64,000 nt of DNA, taken from the NCBI GenBank assembly GCA_928212115.1, contig CAKMRJ010003334.1, positions 96,499,671 to 96,563,670 of the forward strand. Direction: 5' to 3'. Both the position numbers and the translations under genes were made by a program. Shown piece by piece: positions 12,022-23,774 of this stretch (position 1 is the stretch's first letter; the number at the start of each line of letters is the position of its first letter). This stretch comes from Lactuca virosa (Eukaryota > Streptophyta > Magnoliopsida > Asterales > Asteraceae). Under the pieces are notes generated by a model that was not told where the DNA came from, did not search any database, and was given only the letters and a program-made list of their open reading frames with translations.

Positions 12022-12956
12022 GTTTAACCAATCGAATCGAGTTAATTAAGGAGGTCTTGGGTTCTATCTCAGGCGTATGCAGCGTTCTAAAAAAAAAATT
12101 ATACCTCGAGTAATTCAATGAAAGTTATACTTGTTTGCAGTCTTATTCAAATGAGATTGAAAAATTATTAGGTGCTCAGGTGTTCTTTAGATTCATGATT
12201 TTGCATAATAGCATTTTTGGCAAACCTATAGAGCTACGTTGAAATAAAAAATCACAATTTAATACTTTATGAGTTTAAATAATGTCTAGTGTTCATGTTT
12301 GTTTCATTCAATTTTTTTTATGCTTGAAGTGGGTCCTTTTGTTTTTGTTCATTGTGCTCAAACATGAAAAAACCAACATTTCTATAAGATATGAAAATTT
12401 TGAAATGGCAAAGTATAAGCTAAAGTAGATGGGGTTGGCGATTTTTTTAACTATATCTAAAAATAACTAATATATTGATGCAATCAAGTCCTCGACGGAA
12501 AATATGAAGGACCGATGAATAGAAAACACTTATAATCTTCTTGTTTGAAATTGGATGTTCCAAGTGTTCCAAGACATGTTTATTACAAAGAAGATAACGA
12601 GTCACCCGTAATTTGAAGGTGTCTCAGGATTACGCTATGATGCCCAAATTAGGGATGTGTACTTAAGAAAATGTATGAGAGTGATATAGAAACTTTGGGA
12701 GTGAACTGTTATTTGTTGATACCTCTTGTGCAGGTGTGTAATTTTACAAATGTGTTTAAAAATACTCATTTTATAATCTACCCTAATAAATAAACATCTT
12801 ATTGACACTTGGCAAATTCTTATGCGTTTAGACAAATGGCATTTTCTTGATTTTTTAATTATCTAATATTCCACATGTAAATTTATTAGAATGTCACATG
12901 TAATGCAGACACATTGTTGAATACACGTATATGTAATGTTTATGTTTCCTAAATTA
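10666..12956. other. Intergenic, no gene recognised
   Basis: AT-rich DNA with only short chance frames (11139-11447 is the longest and matches nothing I recognise). An (AT)n run occupies 11966-12016. A segment near 10690-10760 containing CGCATCGG weakly recalls small TRIM LTRs but has no partner. The stretch at 12820-12905 resembles, in inverted orientation, the ACAAAATGACATGTGG repeat around 26340 and 29870. Confidence 0.5.
11966..12016. repeat. (AT)n microsatellite
   Basis: A perfect TA dinucleotide run of about 50 bp. Confidence 0.95.
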
Positions 12957-13081
12957 AGTCCATATACAGAGCAACAAAGATACGTTTGCCAACTGATTAG
13001 CCTTCAATCACGATGGATTGAAGGCTTCGATTTCAAAATCATATCGGTTCCATTTAACCAAATATTCTCTGTGTATGGACT
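12957..13081. repeat. Nested inverted repeat (hairpin-forming)
   Basis: The outer arms at 12957-12971 and 13067-13081 pair over 15 positions with one mismatch (AGTCCATATACAGAG against CTCTGTGTATGGACT). Inside them, AGCCTTCAATC and GATTGAAGGCT form a perfect 11-bp stem around a 6-base loop at about 12999-13026. There is no coding frame. It could be the core of a small MITE or a folded transcript. Confidence 0.7.
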
Positions 13082-14097
13082 ATGTACTTATATGGAATGT
13101 TTAAATGGATATCTATTTAGAATCGCATCAATCATGCGTAATCGTTCATCTTTTACTTATAGCAGGTAATAATTTCCAAAAATTTCTTTCAATTACATCT
13201 ATATACATAATACATTCATGAGCCGTTTCCTTTCAATTTCGTTTATACATGCACGGGTCGTCTTCTTCACGCTGGAAATCAACTGTCTTGAAGAATCTGC
13301 ATTACCATCCCAACAACTACATAAGGTTAGTATTATGCCCATTTATATATGCACGACTCATTTCCTTTTAGTTTCGATTCTCTTCTTTTTTTTAACACAG
13401 TGTAACAAGGCCATTTGTATAATGTCCGCCAACTGTTCGATGTAATGTCAATCTCAATTTCTTTGTTTGAAATATTCAACATATTATGCCTTCTATATGA
13501 ATGTGTTGTAAACAATAAAAGTGAAACACATATGACTTTTTTGCCCCTGCTCATAGGAAAGTGCGGTCAATAAACAACCGTCTTAGAAATTATGTAGCCA
13601 TCTGCATATAAAAAAAAGGCTAAATAAAACCATAAAATGCAATGGAAACTGAAAGGAAACGAAGTAATATAAAGTTTGCTTAGTTTCTCTGTTGGAAACA
13701 TTGAACATATTATGCCTTCAATCTAAAATAAGTATATCCTACTATACATTGTTTTTACAGCTGATTATCCACTAATCACTTTCAAAACACACATCCAAAC
13801 ACTCCCCAGATACAAAAAACTTCTCTTCTCAATCCCTGTAACACAGGGAATCTTGATAAATCAGAGTAGGTTCACAACATTCATCAATTTTAATTACCAT
13901 GAGTTTGGAGGGAAAAAAGAAAAAAGGAAAATAGGTAGACAGGTAAATGATTGGTGTCTTGATACATTCAACCAAGATTTTTTTTGGCTTAATCTATTAA
14001 GTCATTTTGTCCAAATTAAGTCAAAAGGTAACAACCATATGGCATTAAGTGCTTAACTCATTAGCTCAAAAACTAACAGGGGCTATTAAGTATTACC
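13082..14097. other. Intergenic with short direct repeats
   Basis: No gene recognised. A roughly 42-bp segment ending CATATTATGCCTTC occurs at 13455-13496 and, diverged, at 13681-13722. A second pair containing ATGCACG...TCGTTTCC-like sequence lies near 13215-13265 and 13350-13380. The end near 13790-13808 (CATCCAAACACTCCCC) looks like the right terminus of a Harbinger-type MITE whose left end I cannot place. Confidence 0.4.
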
Positions 14098-14328
14098 TCA
14101 AAACTTTTTAGCAATTGCTGCTATCCAGGCTCTATCTTTATCATTATATGCATAACTAATGCTAGATGCCAACAACACAAACCCTGTAATCTTGTCTTGA
14201 AAGTTGTTCCCTTTAAGCACATGCAAAATCAATACAGAACGTGTCTCTTTAGGAAGCATGTCCCAGTGCTCAGAACACACATCATTTTGTAATCTCCTTT
14301 AGAATTAATAATGTAATTATCGCCAAAT
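14098..14328 (-). pseudogene. Unidentified exon-like coding fragment
   Basis: On the minus strand a 60-codon frame (14098-14280, extendable upstream) has amino-acid composition and spacing unlike the chance frames around it: hydrophobic helices such as TGFVLLASSISYAY between charged segments such as DKDRAWIAAIAKKF. Several AGs upstream could be splice acceptors, and a GGTAATA donor-like site follows the stop. I do not recognise the family. It may be a single exon left from a gene or captured by the Helitron downstream. Confidence 0.35.
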
Positions 14329-15878
14329 GAATTAACAACACTAGATCACGGGTCATATTCTAAAGAATATGATTCTAATGGTATAAAGAATATGATTCCA
14401 GCAATATTTTCTGTTTGTATATCGATGCTACCCATGCCCTTCTCCTATCTGTTCTCTTTTCTACTCGGATTCTCACTACTTTTCCCATTATGCCCCTGCA
14501 TTACCATGTTTCAGACCATGTTTCTTAATAAGATATCCACAAACGTTTTATAATGAATAAAAGGTAAGTCAAACACATATACCTAAAACCCACCAATATT
14601 CACACAAAATCTGGCTAAAATTTTTCCAATTAATAAAAAAAATCTGAACCTAAATTGAAAACTTCATCAATTAATAACTTTTTTTATAAAACAAACCTTA
14701 ACAATTCATGTTCCACTGCGTCTGCCCATCAGAAATCCTTTGTCGATCACTTTATTTCCATCTCAGCACCCATAAACTCCGACGGTATCATCTGTGATTT
14801 CTTTCTACTGTCGTTGTTTAACGAACCCTTTAACGTTCCTTCGATCTTCAATTGTACACGAGACGATCCAAAGCGCACCTTGCATTCTGCTTAGGTCAAG
14901 AATCGATATTCACAGATACAGTTTCAACGCCTCCTTCGTTGCTCACGGTGTTGTTTTAATTTTTTATCTTCATTCTTTACATAAACCCTTTTTTTATATT
15001 TAAACTTATTAATAAATAAATATATATTTTTAACTTAATTTGACTAAACATATATCACGAAAATGTGTCTTTCGATGTAAAATAAATATTATAATTATTA
15101 AATAATCACATTCTCTATGAACTTTTGATGACGATTCGATAGATCTACAACACAAATGGTAAACCCAAACTAAATAGTTGAAAAGTTTATTTCTATATTA
15201 TATTTTTACGTTTTTTTTTTAAAACCCCATGAATCACATAAAAAAATATTAGACCCTTCTTCTTTTTTTAATAGTCAAACTTGATTTTAAAAATGTCTTT
15301 ACGATACACAAATTTATTATAAAAACACATATCTACGTTAAATGATTTTAAGTATAGTTATCTTAAAAAATTAAGATAACTAATGTTTAATATTGAAATT
15401 TGATCTTTTAGATATGATAAAATAAAACTGTTAAAATAATTTTTGAATTCGTTGTTAAGCAAAAAAAAATCAAAAGTAAAAGAAGTAAATAAACTTTCTA
15501 TAAGAATCACTATAGTTTAATTTTTTTTATTTCTTTTTTTTTTCCTGGTTTAACTAACGAAATGTATTTTTTTTCCAATTAACTACAAAAAGTTTGTCTT
15601 CTTTTTCCATCATTTTTTATCGAATCCAATAATGTATATTAAATTTAAATATATAAATACAAATTCATTATAATAAGTCCACGTCCATTTATTTTTATTA
15701 AATATAAGGCTTCAAATTGTGTTAAATTAACAATTTTTTTATTAACAATTTTTTTACACGTACGTACTTTTATAATATGTCAATTTTACTAATTCATAAT
15801 ATACTATCAATTTATATAACATTGGTTTTATTATAGTTTTATTACAGGATCTATTGTTTTTTATGATATAAACATCGT
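14329..15878. other. AT-rich flank upstream of Helitron coding start
   Basis: No gene recognised. The stretch at 14695-14960 is richer in C and G than its surroundings and has short frames on the plus strand, none familiar. The 5' end of the Helitron must lie in this interval or further left, but no convincing TC terminus was found. Confidence 0.4.
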
Positions 15879-16356
15879 ATGGATTCAAATGATTCTAAAA
15901 ACCGGCGCAAACAAAGAAAGTTAAATTTGGATAAAAAAAAATCAAATGTCGTGCCCACCACTTCAATTGGTAATTCTTTTTCAACGTGTCCATTTTGTTT
16001 TATTATCACTACTCTTTTATTTAACTTAATTTATAAAAATATTGATTAAGTCTTATTGAAATTTATATTACACATAATCAATAATTTATATTATTAATCC
16101 GGTAGAGTATTATATATTAAATGCTGTTTTTCCTTATAAAAATAACTACTTTACCGTATAAAACATATCCTTATCAACATCTCACCACTCATTTTTTATT
16201 CTATATATCTTGCAGGTAACAATAAAAATATAAATTCAAATATTTCAGGTGGATATCAGCATGCAAGTTTTCAATCTACTTTGCTTTTAATATTACAAGT
16301 TCATTATCCAATGATGCTAAAGATAAAAGAAAACTTAAAAAGTTATATTTGGATAA
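15879..16356 (+). pseudogene. Helitron Rep-helicase, N-terminal remnant
   Basis: From the ATG at 15879 a short basic peptide (MDSNDSKNRRKQRKLNLDKK) resembles the start of plant Helitron Rep-helicase proteins. A possible intron follows (donor near 15969, acceptor TTGCAG at about 16215), and coding-like sequence resumes until the N-gap at 16357. The Rep endonuclease and most of the helicase are absent from the window, lying in the gap or deleted. The helicase C-terminus appears beyond the copia insertion at 24733-25674 on the same strand, which makes the two pieces probable parts of one element. Confidence 0.5.
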
Positions 16357-16691
16357 NNNNNNNNNNNNNNNNNNNNNNNNNNNNNNNNNNNNNNNNNNNN
16401 NNNNNNNNNNNNNNNNNNNNNNNNNNNNNNNNNNNNNNNNNNNNNNNNNNNNNNNNNNNNNNNNNNNNNNNNNNNNNNNNNNNNNNNNNNNNNNNNNNNN
16501 NNNNNNNNNNNNNNNNNNNNNNNNNNNNNNNNNNNNNNNNNNNNNNNNNNNNNNNNNNNNNNNNNNNNNNNNNNNNNNNNNNNNNNNNNNNNNNNNNNNN
16601 NNNNNNNNNNNNNNNNNNNNNNNNNNNNNNNNNNNNNNNNNNNNNNNNNNNNNNNNNNNNNNNNNNNNNNNNNNNNNNNNNNNNNNNNNNN
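16357..16691. other. Assembly gap
   Basis: 335 unresolved bases immediately upstream of a copia 5' LTR. Six known bases (TCAAAA) separate the gap from the LTR. Confidence 1.
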
Positions 16692-16697
16692 TCAAAA

Positions 16698-17561
16698 TGT
16701 TGGATTAGGTGTCTAAGCCCATAACTATAATTGGTATGTACTTGAATTGATAGCAGCACAGTCCTTTTGGGTTGCCCTCACCTAGCAACTGGATAAGGAA
16801 ATTATGAAAGGAGAGATATTAATTTATAAGATTAATAAATTAAATATATATATATAAATATCAATGATTTATAATGTTAATGGATTAATATATTAATTAG
16901 AATCATTATGTTTAATTAATTGTTAGCCATAAATTAATCAGAATTGATTTTGGGGTTAAAGAATTAATTATAGGTGCAGGGACTAGTTTGCAATTATCTA
17001 ATAGTTGAGTGGAAGGCTCTAGAACCCCCTTGGAAGAGGGTGGACGAAATCTTTAGGGGAACCCTAATAATTTCGTCCATAGGGGCTTGGATAAGGCCCT
17101 TGGGTTTGCTTAGGCCCTAAGCAAAGGATAACTAGGGTTTCCCTTAAACCCTAGATCCCTCAGCTATATAAGGAGCCTCCTGGTTCATGTTTTTGGCACT
17201 CTTTCTTTTAAAGAAACCCTAAGGCCGAGATTTTGCATACTCCCTCCCCTCTCTCTCTCTTCTACTTTCCTTCTTGCTAGTTTGGGTGTGATTCCATTAG
17301 AGGCATTACACTTGTGGTGCTAAAGCTTCCAAGAAGATCAAGATCAAGATCAAGGGAATATCAATTGTTTGCTATAACAATTGAAAGGTATGTAAACCCT
17401 AAACCCTAGTTTGTTAATTTCGAAATTAGCCTCTCTCCTCTAGGGTTCTTGTTTTGCAATTCAAAGTTGTATGTTCAATAGTTAAAACATAGATCCAAAG
17501 TAGGTTGCATGTGAACTTAGGAATTGTTTTCTAGTTTATTTGTTGTACCTAAAACCCATCA
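16698..17561 (+). mobile_element. Copia 5' LTR
   Basis: Starts TGTTGGATTAGG and ends CCCATCA. A TATA box (CTATATAAGG, about 17164-17173) is followed by a CT-rich stretch and GAAACCCTAA motifs, a plausible promoter and U5. Differences from the 3' LTR are few and are mostly one- or two-base indels. Confidence 0.95.
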
Positions 17562-17562
17562 G

Positions 17563-17575
17563 TGGTATCAGAGCC
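17563..17575 (+). other. Primer binding site (tRNA-iMet)
   Basis: TGGTATCAGAGCC, complementary to the 3' end of plant initiator tRNA-Met, one base after the 5' LTR. The same site follows the LTRs at 35682 (one change) and 47552. Confidence 0.9.
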
Positions 17576-18864
17576 ATTGTTGTTTTAAATTGAATTGCTA
17601 CAATTGTTGAATTGCAAATTAGGGTTTATAGCTATTAAACCCTAAAGGCCAAATTTTCGATTTCTAGGGTTTTGGATCAAAGGGTTTTTTCGAAAACCCT
17701 AGCCTCCAAAGAACCCTAATCGAAATTAGGGTTAGGGTTTTGAAAACCCTAGCCTCCTCCCTTGTAAATTTCGAAATATGCTAGAGGATAACTAGGGTTT
17801 CTTGTTTTGGATAATTGTTACTTAATTAGATTAATTGGATAATTATCCTTACCCTAATTTCGAATTTAGAGGGATAAGGATTAGGATTAAATTAATGGAT
17901 TAATTTAATTAGATAATCCTTACAAGATTTAATAATTTGATTAATAGTTATTAAAAGATAAATATTAAATCTAGTTAATTGGTTTATTTAAATTTAAATT
18001 TAATAGCTTAAATTTCGAAATTTATAAACCCTTGAAGTTTTAAAATGTTTTAAAACACACCTTATATATATTATAATTAAAGGTTTAATATTATATATGT
18101 ATAAGAACATGGTCAGTCAAATCGCTAGTATGCCTCATTCACGAAGCTAATCTATAAGGGGGGTATAAGGAAACTATAAAATGGTAGTTGAATGGGTGTC
18201 CACTCTCACCCACCGCTCCTTGATTAGTGGAGGGTCGTTAGCAGAACGGATTTGATAGGACAACTACTTCTCATTAAAAGTATAATGATATTAAAGAAAG
18301 TACTAGAACATTATTTTCAAAATCCCAACTCTAGTTACTTTAGGAAAAATGTGAAAAGTATGCTAATCCATGAAATTGCACATTATGCTTTATTGGTCGT
18401 TAGTGGAGCGTGTGTGGTTAACCAGCACACTAAAAGGCACTAATAAAGAGTAGTAATGGGTATCTCATAATTGTCATTTTGATGGAGCGTGTGTGGTTTA
18501 CCAGCACATCAATAGTTAATGATAAAGACAATGAGGTTACCAAGCACATTTGCATGGTTTATTCACATCTTGTTTGTGATCCTCGGCATCCCAGTCACAA
18601 ATAGAAGAGCATAATCTGAGATTAAAACATGCCATTGAATAGTTTCAATGTATCTCAAAGAATTAGGAATTTCACTTCGTTTGTTTCGTCTAATGGTGGA
18701 ATTGGTGAATCGTCATTCACCTACCTTTATGAAATTTGCACTTGGATCTCGGCATCCCATTTCTAAGTTGTGAATCTTCATAGTTGGATCCTAACCTTGA
18801 TATTATATCTTTGGGTTATTCTATTAAGTATCTTGAAATCTAACTAAACTTTCTTTCTTTTCAG
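17576..18864 (+). other. Copia untranslated leader with repeated hairpins
   Basis: About 1.3 kb without an open frame between PBS and gag. Two copies of GGAGCGTGTGTGGTT(T/A)ACC...GCACA lie at about 18404-18431 and 18484-18510, and a weaker third near 18535-18550. The first folds as GTGTG-GGTTAACC-CACAC. The copia remnant at 34833-38763 has the same set at the same relative place. Confidence 0.7.
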
Positions 18865-19767
18865 ATGTCTACTCCTGGAAACACTTCTCTCTTCGTCCTC
18901 CTCCACCAAAACTTCTCTTTGCTCAATATATGCTCCAAAGTCGTTATGGATGGCTCAAACTATAACGATTGGATGCGCAACATCAAGATGGCTCTTCGTT
19001 TCGAGAACAAAGAATATGTTCTTGAAAAGGAGCTCAAAGAGCTTGATGAGAATGAAGCTACTCCTGAAGATCTTGCTGCCTACAAGAAACATTACGATGA
19101 TGCTACCAAAGTGGCATGCATCATGGTGGCAACTATGTCCCCAGAACTGCAGAGGTACTATGAGGACTACTGGCCTTTCGAGATGAACAAGGACCTTATG
19201 GAAAAGTACCATAAGCGAGCTCGTCAAGAAAAGTTCGAAGTAGTCAAGTCACTCACTCATGGCTTGCAAGATGAAAGATGGGGAGTCGGTTGTGTCACAT
19301 GTGCAAAGAATGCAACGCTACATAGAGCGTTTGGTCAAGCTCAATATTCACTTTGATGAGGAATTGGCCATTGACATGGTCTTGAACTCACTTCCTGAAT
19401 GTTATGGTCAGTTTATTCTAACTTACCATTTGAACAATACAGAGCAGACCTTGGCCCAATTGCACAACTTGTTGCAGACAGCTGAGGCAGGGATGAAGGG
19501 TAAAAGTATACCCTCCACACCTACGAGTGCCCCTGTTTGGCTATTGGACAGGGAAAGGGGAAAAAGAGGAAAGGTCCTCCCAAGCAAAACTGGAAGAGCA
19601 AGGCTCAAGCTGGGTCATCTAGTAATGGCCCAAAGGCTAAGCCCAATGGTTCCACTCCCCATGTTTCTGATCCAAAAGAGGCAGTTTTTTCTTTTACTGC
19701 AACCAAAAGGGGCATTGGAAGAGATCTTGCCCACAATATCTGCAAGATATCAAGGATGGCAAAGTGA
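18865..19767 (+). pseudogene. gag: Copia gag (frameshifted)
   Basis: The capsid-type protein begins at the ATG at 18865. The copia gag N-terminal segment (DGSNYNDWMRNIKMALR) is clear. The frame breaks near 19257, resumes as a segment containing VQRMQRYIERLVKLN, and shifts again near 19535 into the basic GQGKGKKRK segment. The nucleocapsid zinc knuckle is damaged: the later Cys-His-Cys residues can be read near 19700-19730 in one frame, but the first Cys is lost. The relative at 63338-64000 has the intact CX2CX4HX4C motif. Confidence 0.9.
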
Positions 19768-22700
19768 AGCCATCTTCGGCAGGTATTTACACTATTTCTG
19801 CTAATAACTCATTATCTTCTCGTTCATGGGTCCTTGATACAGGATGTGGTTTTCATATCTGTTCTGATTTGCAGGGTCTAAAGGAAAGTGAGGAGATAGA
19901 GCGAGGAAGGATAAACCTGATCATGGGAAACAGAAAGTCTTCACCAGTAACCAAGATCGGAGTTTATCAGCTTCTGCTTAGTAATGATGTTAGATTAGAT
20001 TTAATAAATTGTTGCTATTCGTCTGAGATGACGAGAAACATTATTTCATTTCATGCATTGTTCAGACAAGGTTTTACATATTCTTTTAATGATTTGAATG
20101 GTTCAATTTCTGTTTATAAGAATGGTGTTTTTATGTTTGAAGCTTTGCCTTGTAATGGTGTGTATGAAACAGTGACTTGTGTTGATAGCCTAGGAAATAG
20201 TGTACTTAATATTGACTTGTCTAATAGTGTAGACAAGGCATGCTTGTGGCATTGTCGTCTTGGACACATTAACAAGAAACGCATAGCCCAACTCCAAAAG
20301 GATGGAGTGTTGGAATCATTTGACCTAAAGTCAGATGATATGTGTGAATCTTGTCTTTTGGGAAAGATGACAAAATCACCATTCACAGGGTCTTGTGAAA
20401 GAGGTGAAGGTCTGTTGGATCTCATACACACGGATGTGTGTGGGCCCTTCAGATCAACTACAAGAGATGCTAATCGATTCTATGTGACTTTCACTGACGA
20501 TTATAGCAGATATGGATATATCTACTTGATCAAGCATAAGTCAGAAACTTTTGAAAAGTTCAAAGAGTTTAAGCATGAAGTCGAAAATCAATTGGGCAGA
20601 AAGATAAAGATACTTAGATCCGATAGAGGCGGGGAGTATCTTAGTATCGAGTTTAACGACTATCTGAAAGAATGTGGGATAGTCTCACAATTGACTCCTC
20701 CTAGGACACCACAGTTAAATGGTGTAGCTGAGAGGCGTAATCGAACCTTGTTAGACATGGTTCGTTCTATGATGAGTCGGGCTTCGCTTCCTATTCACTT
20801 CTGGGGGTATGCCTTAGAGACACCGCCCACATCCTCAATCTTGTCCCTACAAAGAAGGTTGCCAAAACACCTCACGAAATGGGACAGGGAAAGTTCCCTC
20901 GTTAGCACATATCGTGCTTGTCTGGGGTTGTGAAGCTTTCGTAAGACGAGAGACTCACGACAAGCTAGCAGCTAGAAGTGAGAATGTGTTTTTCATTGGT
21001 TACCCAAAGCAGTCTTTTGGATATTTGTTCTACAGGCCTAGTGAGAACGTGGTCTTTGTAGCACGAAGAGGAGTCTTTCTTGAAAGAGAGCTCATATTCA
21101 AAGAGGACAGTGGGAGCACTATTGACCTTGAAGAAATTCAAGAGTCAGCCAATGAAGGAACCTTAGATGACACTAGCACTCAAACCAGAGGAAACAGTTC
21201 CTGTTGAACCAATCGATAACTCATTACCTCTTAGAAGATCCACTAGGGTGAGTGTGCCACCTGAGTTGTATGTTTTCATATTACTTCAGATGGTGACACA
21301 TTCATAAGTGACAGAACACTGGTAAACTTAGATGAACCAGTCACTTATAAGGAAGCAATGGCAGGCCCAGAGGCTTCCAAGTGGAAAGAGGCAATGGACA
21401 GCGAGATTAAGTCCATGTATGACAACCAAGTTTGGAATTTGGTTGATAGTGCACCAGGTCGTAAGACAGTTGGGTGCAAATGGATCTTCAAGAAGAAGAC
21501 AGACATGGATGGAAATGTGTACACACATTCAAGGCTCGACTGGTTGCAAAAGGTTTCACTCAAACCCCAGGGGTTGACTATGATGAAACCTTCTCGCCAG
21601 TGGCTAAGATTAAATCTATTAGGATATTGCTCGCCATAGCTGCCTTTCATGATTATGAAATCTGGCAGATGGATGTCAAAACTGCTTTCCTTAATGGGAA
21701 GTTGGCTGAAGATGTTTACATGAGTCAGCCAGAGGGTTTTGTTGATGCAAAGTTCCCTAATAGAGTGTGCAAGCTTGAGAATCCATTTATGGATTGAAAC
21801 AAGCATCTCGCAGTTGGAATCTTTGCTTCCATGAGAAAGTCAAAGAATTTGGTTTCTCTAGAAGTGAAGATGAGTTCTGTGTGTATATCAAAGCTAGTGG
21901 GAGTATAGTAACTTTTCTGGTGTTGTATGTCGATGACATATTACTCATTGGTAACGACGTTCCAACCTTGAAAGAAGTTAAGTCTTGGCTTGGAAAGTGT
22001 TTTGCCATGAAAGACCTTGGAGAAGCTGCCTATATTCTTGGGATTAGAATATTGAGAGATAGAAAGAAGAGACTAATTGGACTTAGTCAGAGCACATACT
22101 TGGATAAGGTACTAAAGAGGTTTAGTATGGAAAATTCCAAGAAGGGAGAGCTACCTATCCAGAGCAATACCAAATTGAGTAAGACTCAATGCCCGAGTAC
22201 AGATGTTGAAATAGATGACATGAGTCGTGTACCTTAGCTTCCGCTGTCGGATCGATCATGTACGCTAACATGTACTCGCCCTGATGTGGCATTTGCTTTG
22301 AGCATGGTCAGTCGCTATCAGGGAAACCCAGGTAGAGCTCATTGGATAGCAGTTAAGAATACTCAAGTATTTGCGAAGGACAAAGGACTGGGTCCTTGTG
22401 CTTGGTGGCAGTGATACTTTGAGAGTAGATGGTTACAGTGATGCCAGCTTTCAGACGGATAGAGATAACTTCCGTTCTCAGTCAGGCTGGGTGTTTTTAC
22501 TGAATGGAGGCAGCAGTTACTTGGAAGAGTTCCAAGCAAAATACGGTGGCTGATTCTACTTGTGAATCAGAGTACATAGCAGCAAGTGAAGCGTCGAAAG
22601 AAGCAGCTTGGTTGAGGAACTTCATCGGGATCTCGGAGTTGTTCCAACCATCCAGGAGCCTATGGAACTGTTCTGCGATAATGAAGGAGCGGTTGCCTTG

Positions 22701-22912
22701 ACAAAGGAACCAGAGATCATGGTAAGACCAGACATATCGACAGAAAGTACCATTTCATCAGACATAGAGTAGAAGAAGGCCATCTTATAGTAAAGAGGGT
22801 GTCATCTGAAGATAACCCAGCAGATCCCCTCACAAAGGGTCTGAGTAGGGCTAAGCATATTCAGCATGCTCGGAGCATAGGACTGAAAGATGATATTAGT
22901 TTTAGTAGTTAG
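19764..22912 (+). pseudogene. pol: Copia pol: protease, integrase, RT, RNase H (frameshifted)
   Basis: Domains run in copia order. The protease active-site DTGCG lies near 19838. The integrase zinc-binding HCRLGH and CESC lie near 20245-20355, and its catalytic Asp, Asp and Glu sit in HTDVCG, SDRGGE and NGVAERRNR (about 20425-20745). The RT catalytic YVDD is at about 21926-21937, and RNase H residues occur to about 22800. The first 1.05 kb (to about 20815) is one open frame; after that the frame changes at about 20815, 20905, 21205, 21530, 21783, 22236, 22365 and 22510, mostly one-base losses. It cannot produce a functional polyprotein as written. Confidence 0.95.
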
Positions 22913-23774
22913 ATTAGTTTTTGAAACTTGTAACAAAGTAAATGTAATTGACTTTTGGTGATTAAATAATAAAGTATTATTTATAAGTTTGGCTACTACC
23001 TTTTTGTTGTTGTTTATTATTGGTTTTCATTTTTGCATGTTTTACTTCCTGAATAATGAGATTATTCAAACTCCACAGTCGCTCGTACTCTTGGAAGTAA
23101 GTAGTGAATTAAGACTGTCATGAATTGGATTGCAGATTGTCTAAGGATAGACATGGCAATAGAATTGCTGCAATATTCATGAGTACTCAGAAATTGAGAT
23201 TTGAGTATTGGATAAACCCACGCTCAGAGTATTACTTCATGGAATTCATCACGAGATACTACTGAGACGATAATATCTTATAATCTTGAAACGAAGATAT
23301 ATGAGTTGTAATTTACAAGTCGGTTGTGCATTGGTGATACGAAAACGCATCAGTAACTTGGTGTTATAAAACGTATTGTCATGCATAATTTGATGAGTAA
23401 AAGATACAAGCATATGAGTCGTTTATTCGTTCCTTTTGCCCTAACAGGAAAAGCGATATATGTGGGCCCCTCGATGATTTGGTGTTGACTTATGTGCTGG
23501 GCCCAGCCAGGACTAAATTGATGTGTTCGATTAGAAGTCCTACATCATCACAATCAGGAATCGGGAAACATAGATTCTGGACAAACAGATTGATTACATT
23601 CCATGTCTTTGTCTGGGGATATCAAGCAGAATGAGGGTTATATGATCACTTATCTTAGGACACGTAACTGACTGGGTCAGAGTTCGGCAGCAGCTTTTTG
23701 GAAGCTACAATTTGCTGGTCAAATTTAGAAGGCATACTAGCAATTATAGTTACAGACTTATCCAAGTGGGAGAC
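22913..23774 (+). other. Copia 3' untranslated region and PPT
   Basis: No open frame between the pol stop and the 3' LTR. It ends in CCAAGTGGGAGAC, the polypurine tract, directly before TGTTGG. The same PPT precedes the LTR of the minus-strand copia at 59387-59400. Confidence 0.8.

Noticed and set aside
16276..16759. Long frames across the N-gap
   Set aside because: They are open only because the unresolved bases contain no stop codons.
18865..22912. Rearranged host gene instead of a transposon
   Set aside because: The LTRs, PBS, PPT and copia domain order explain the whole interval.
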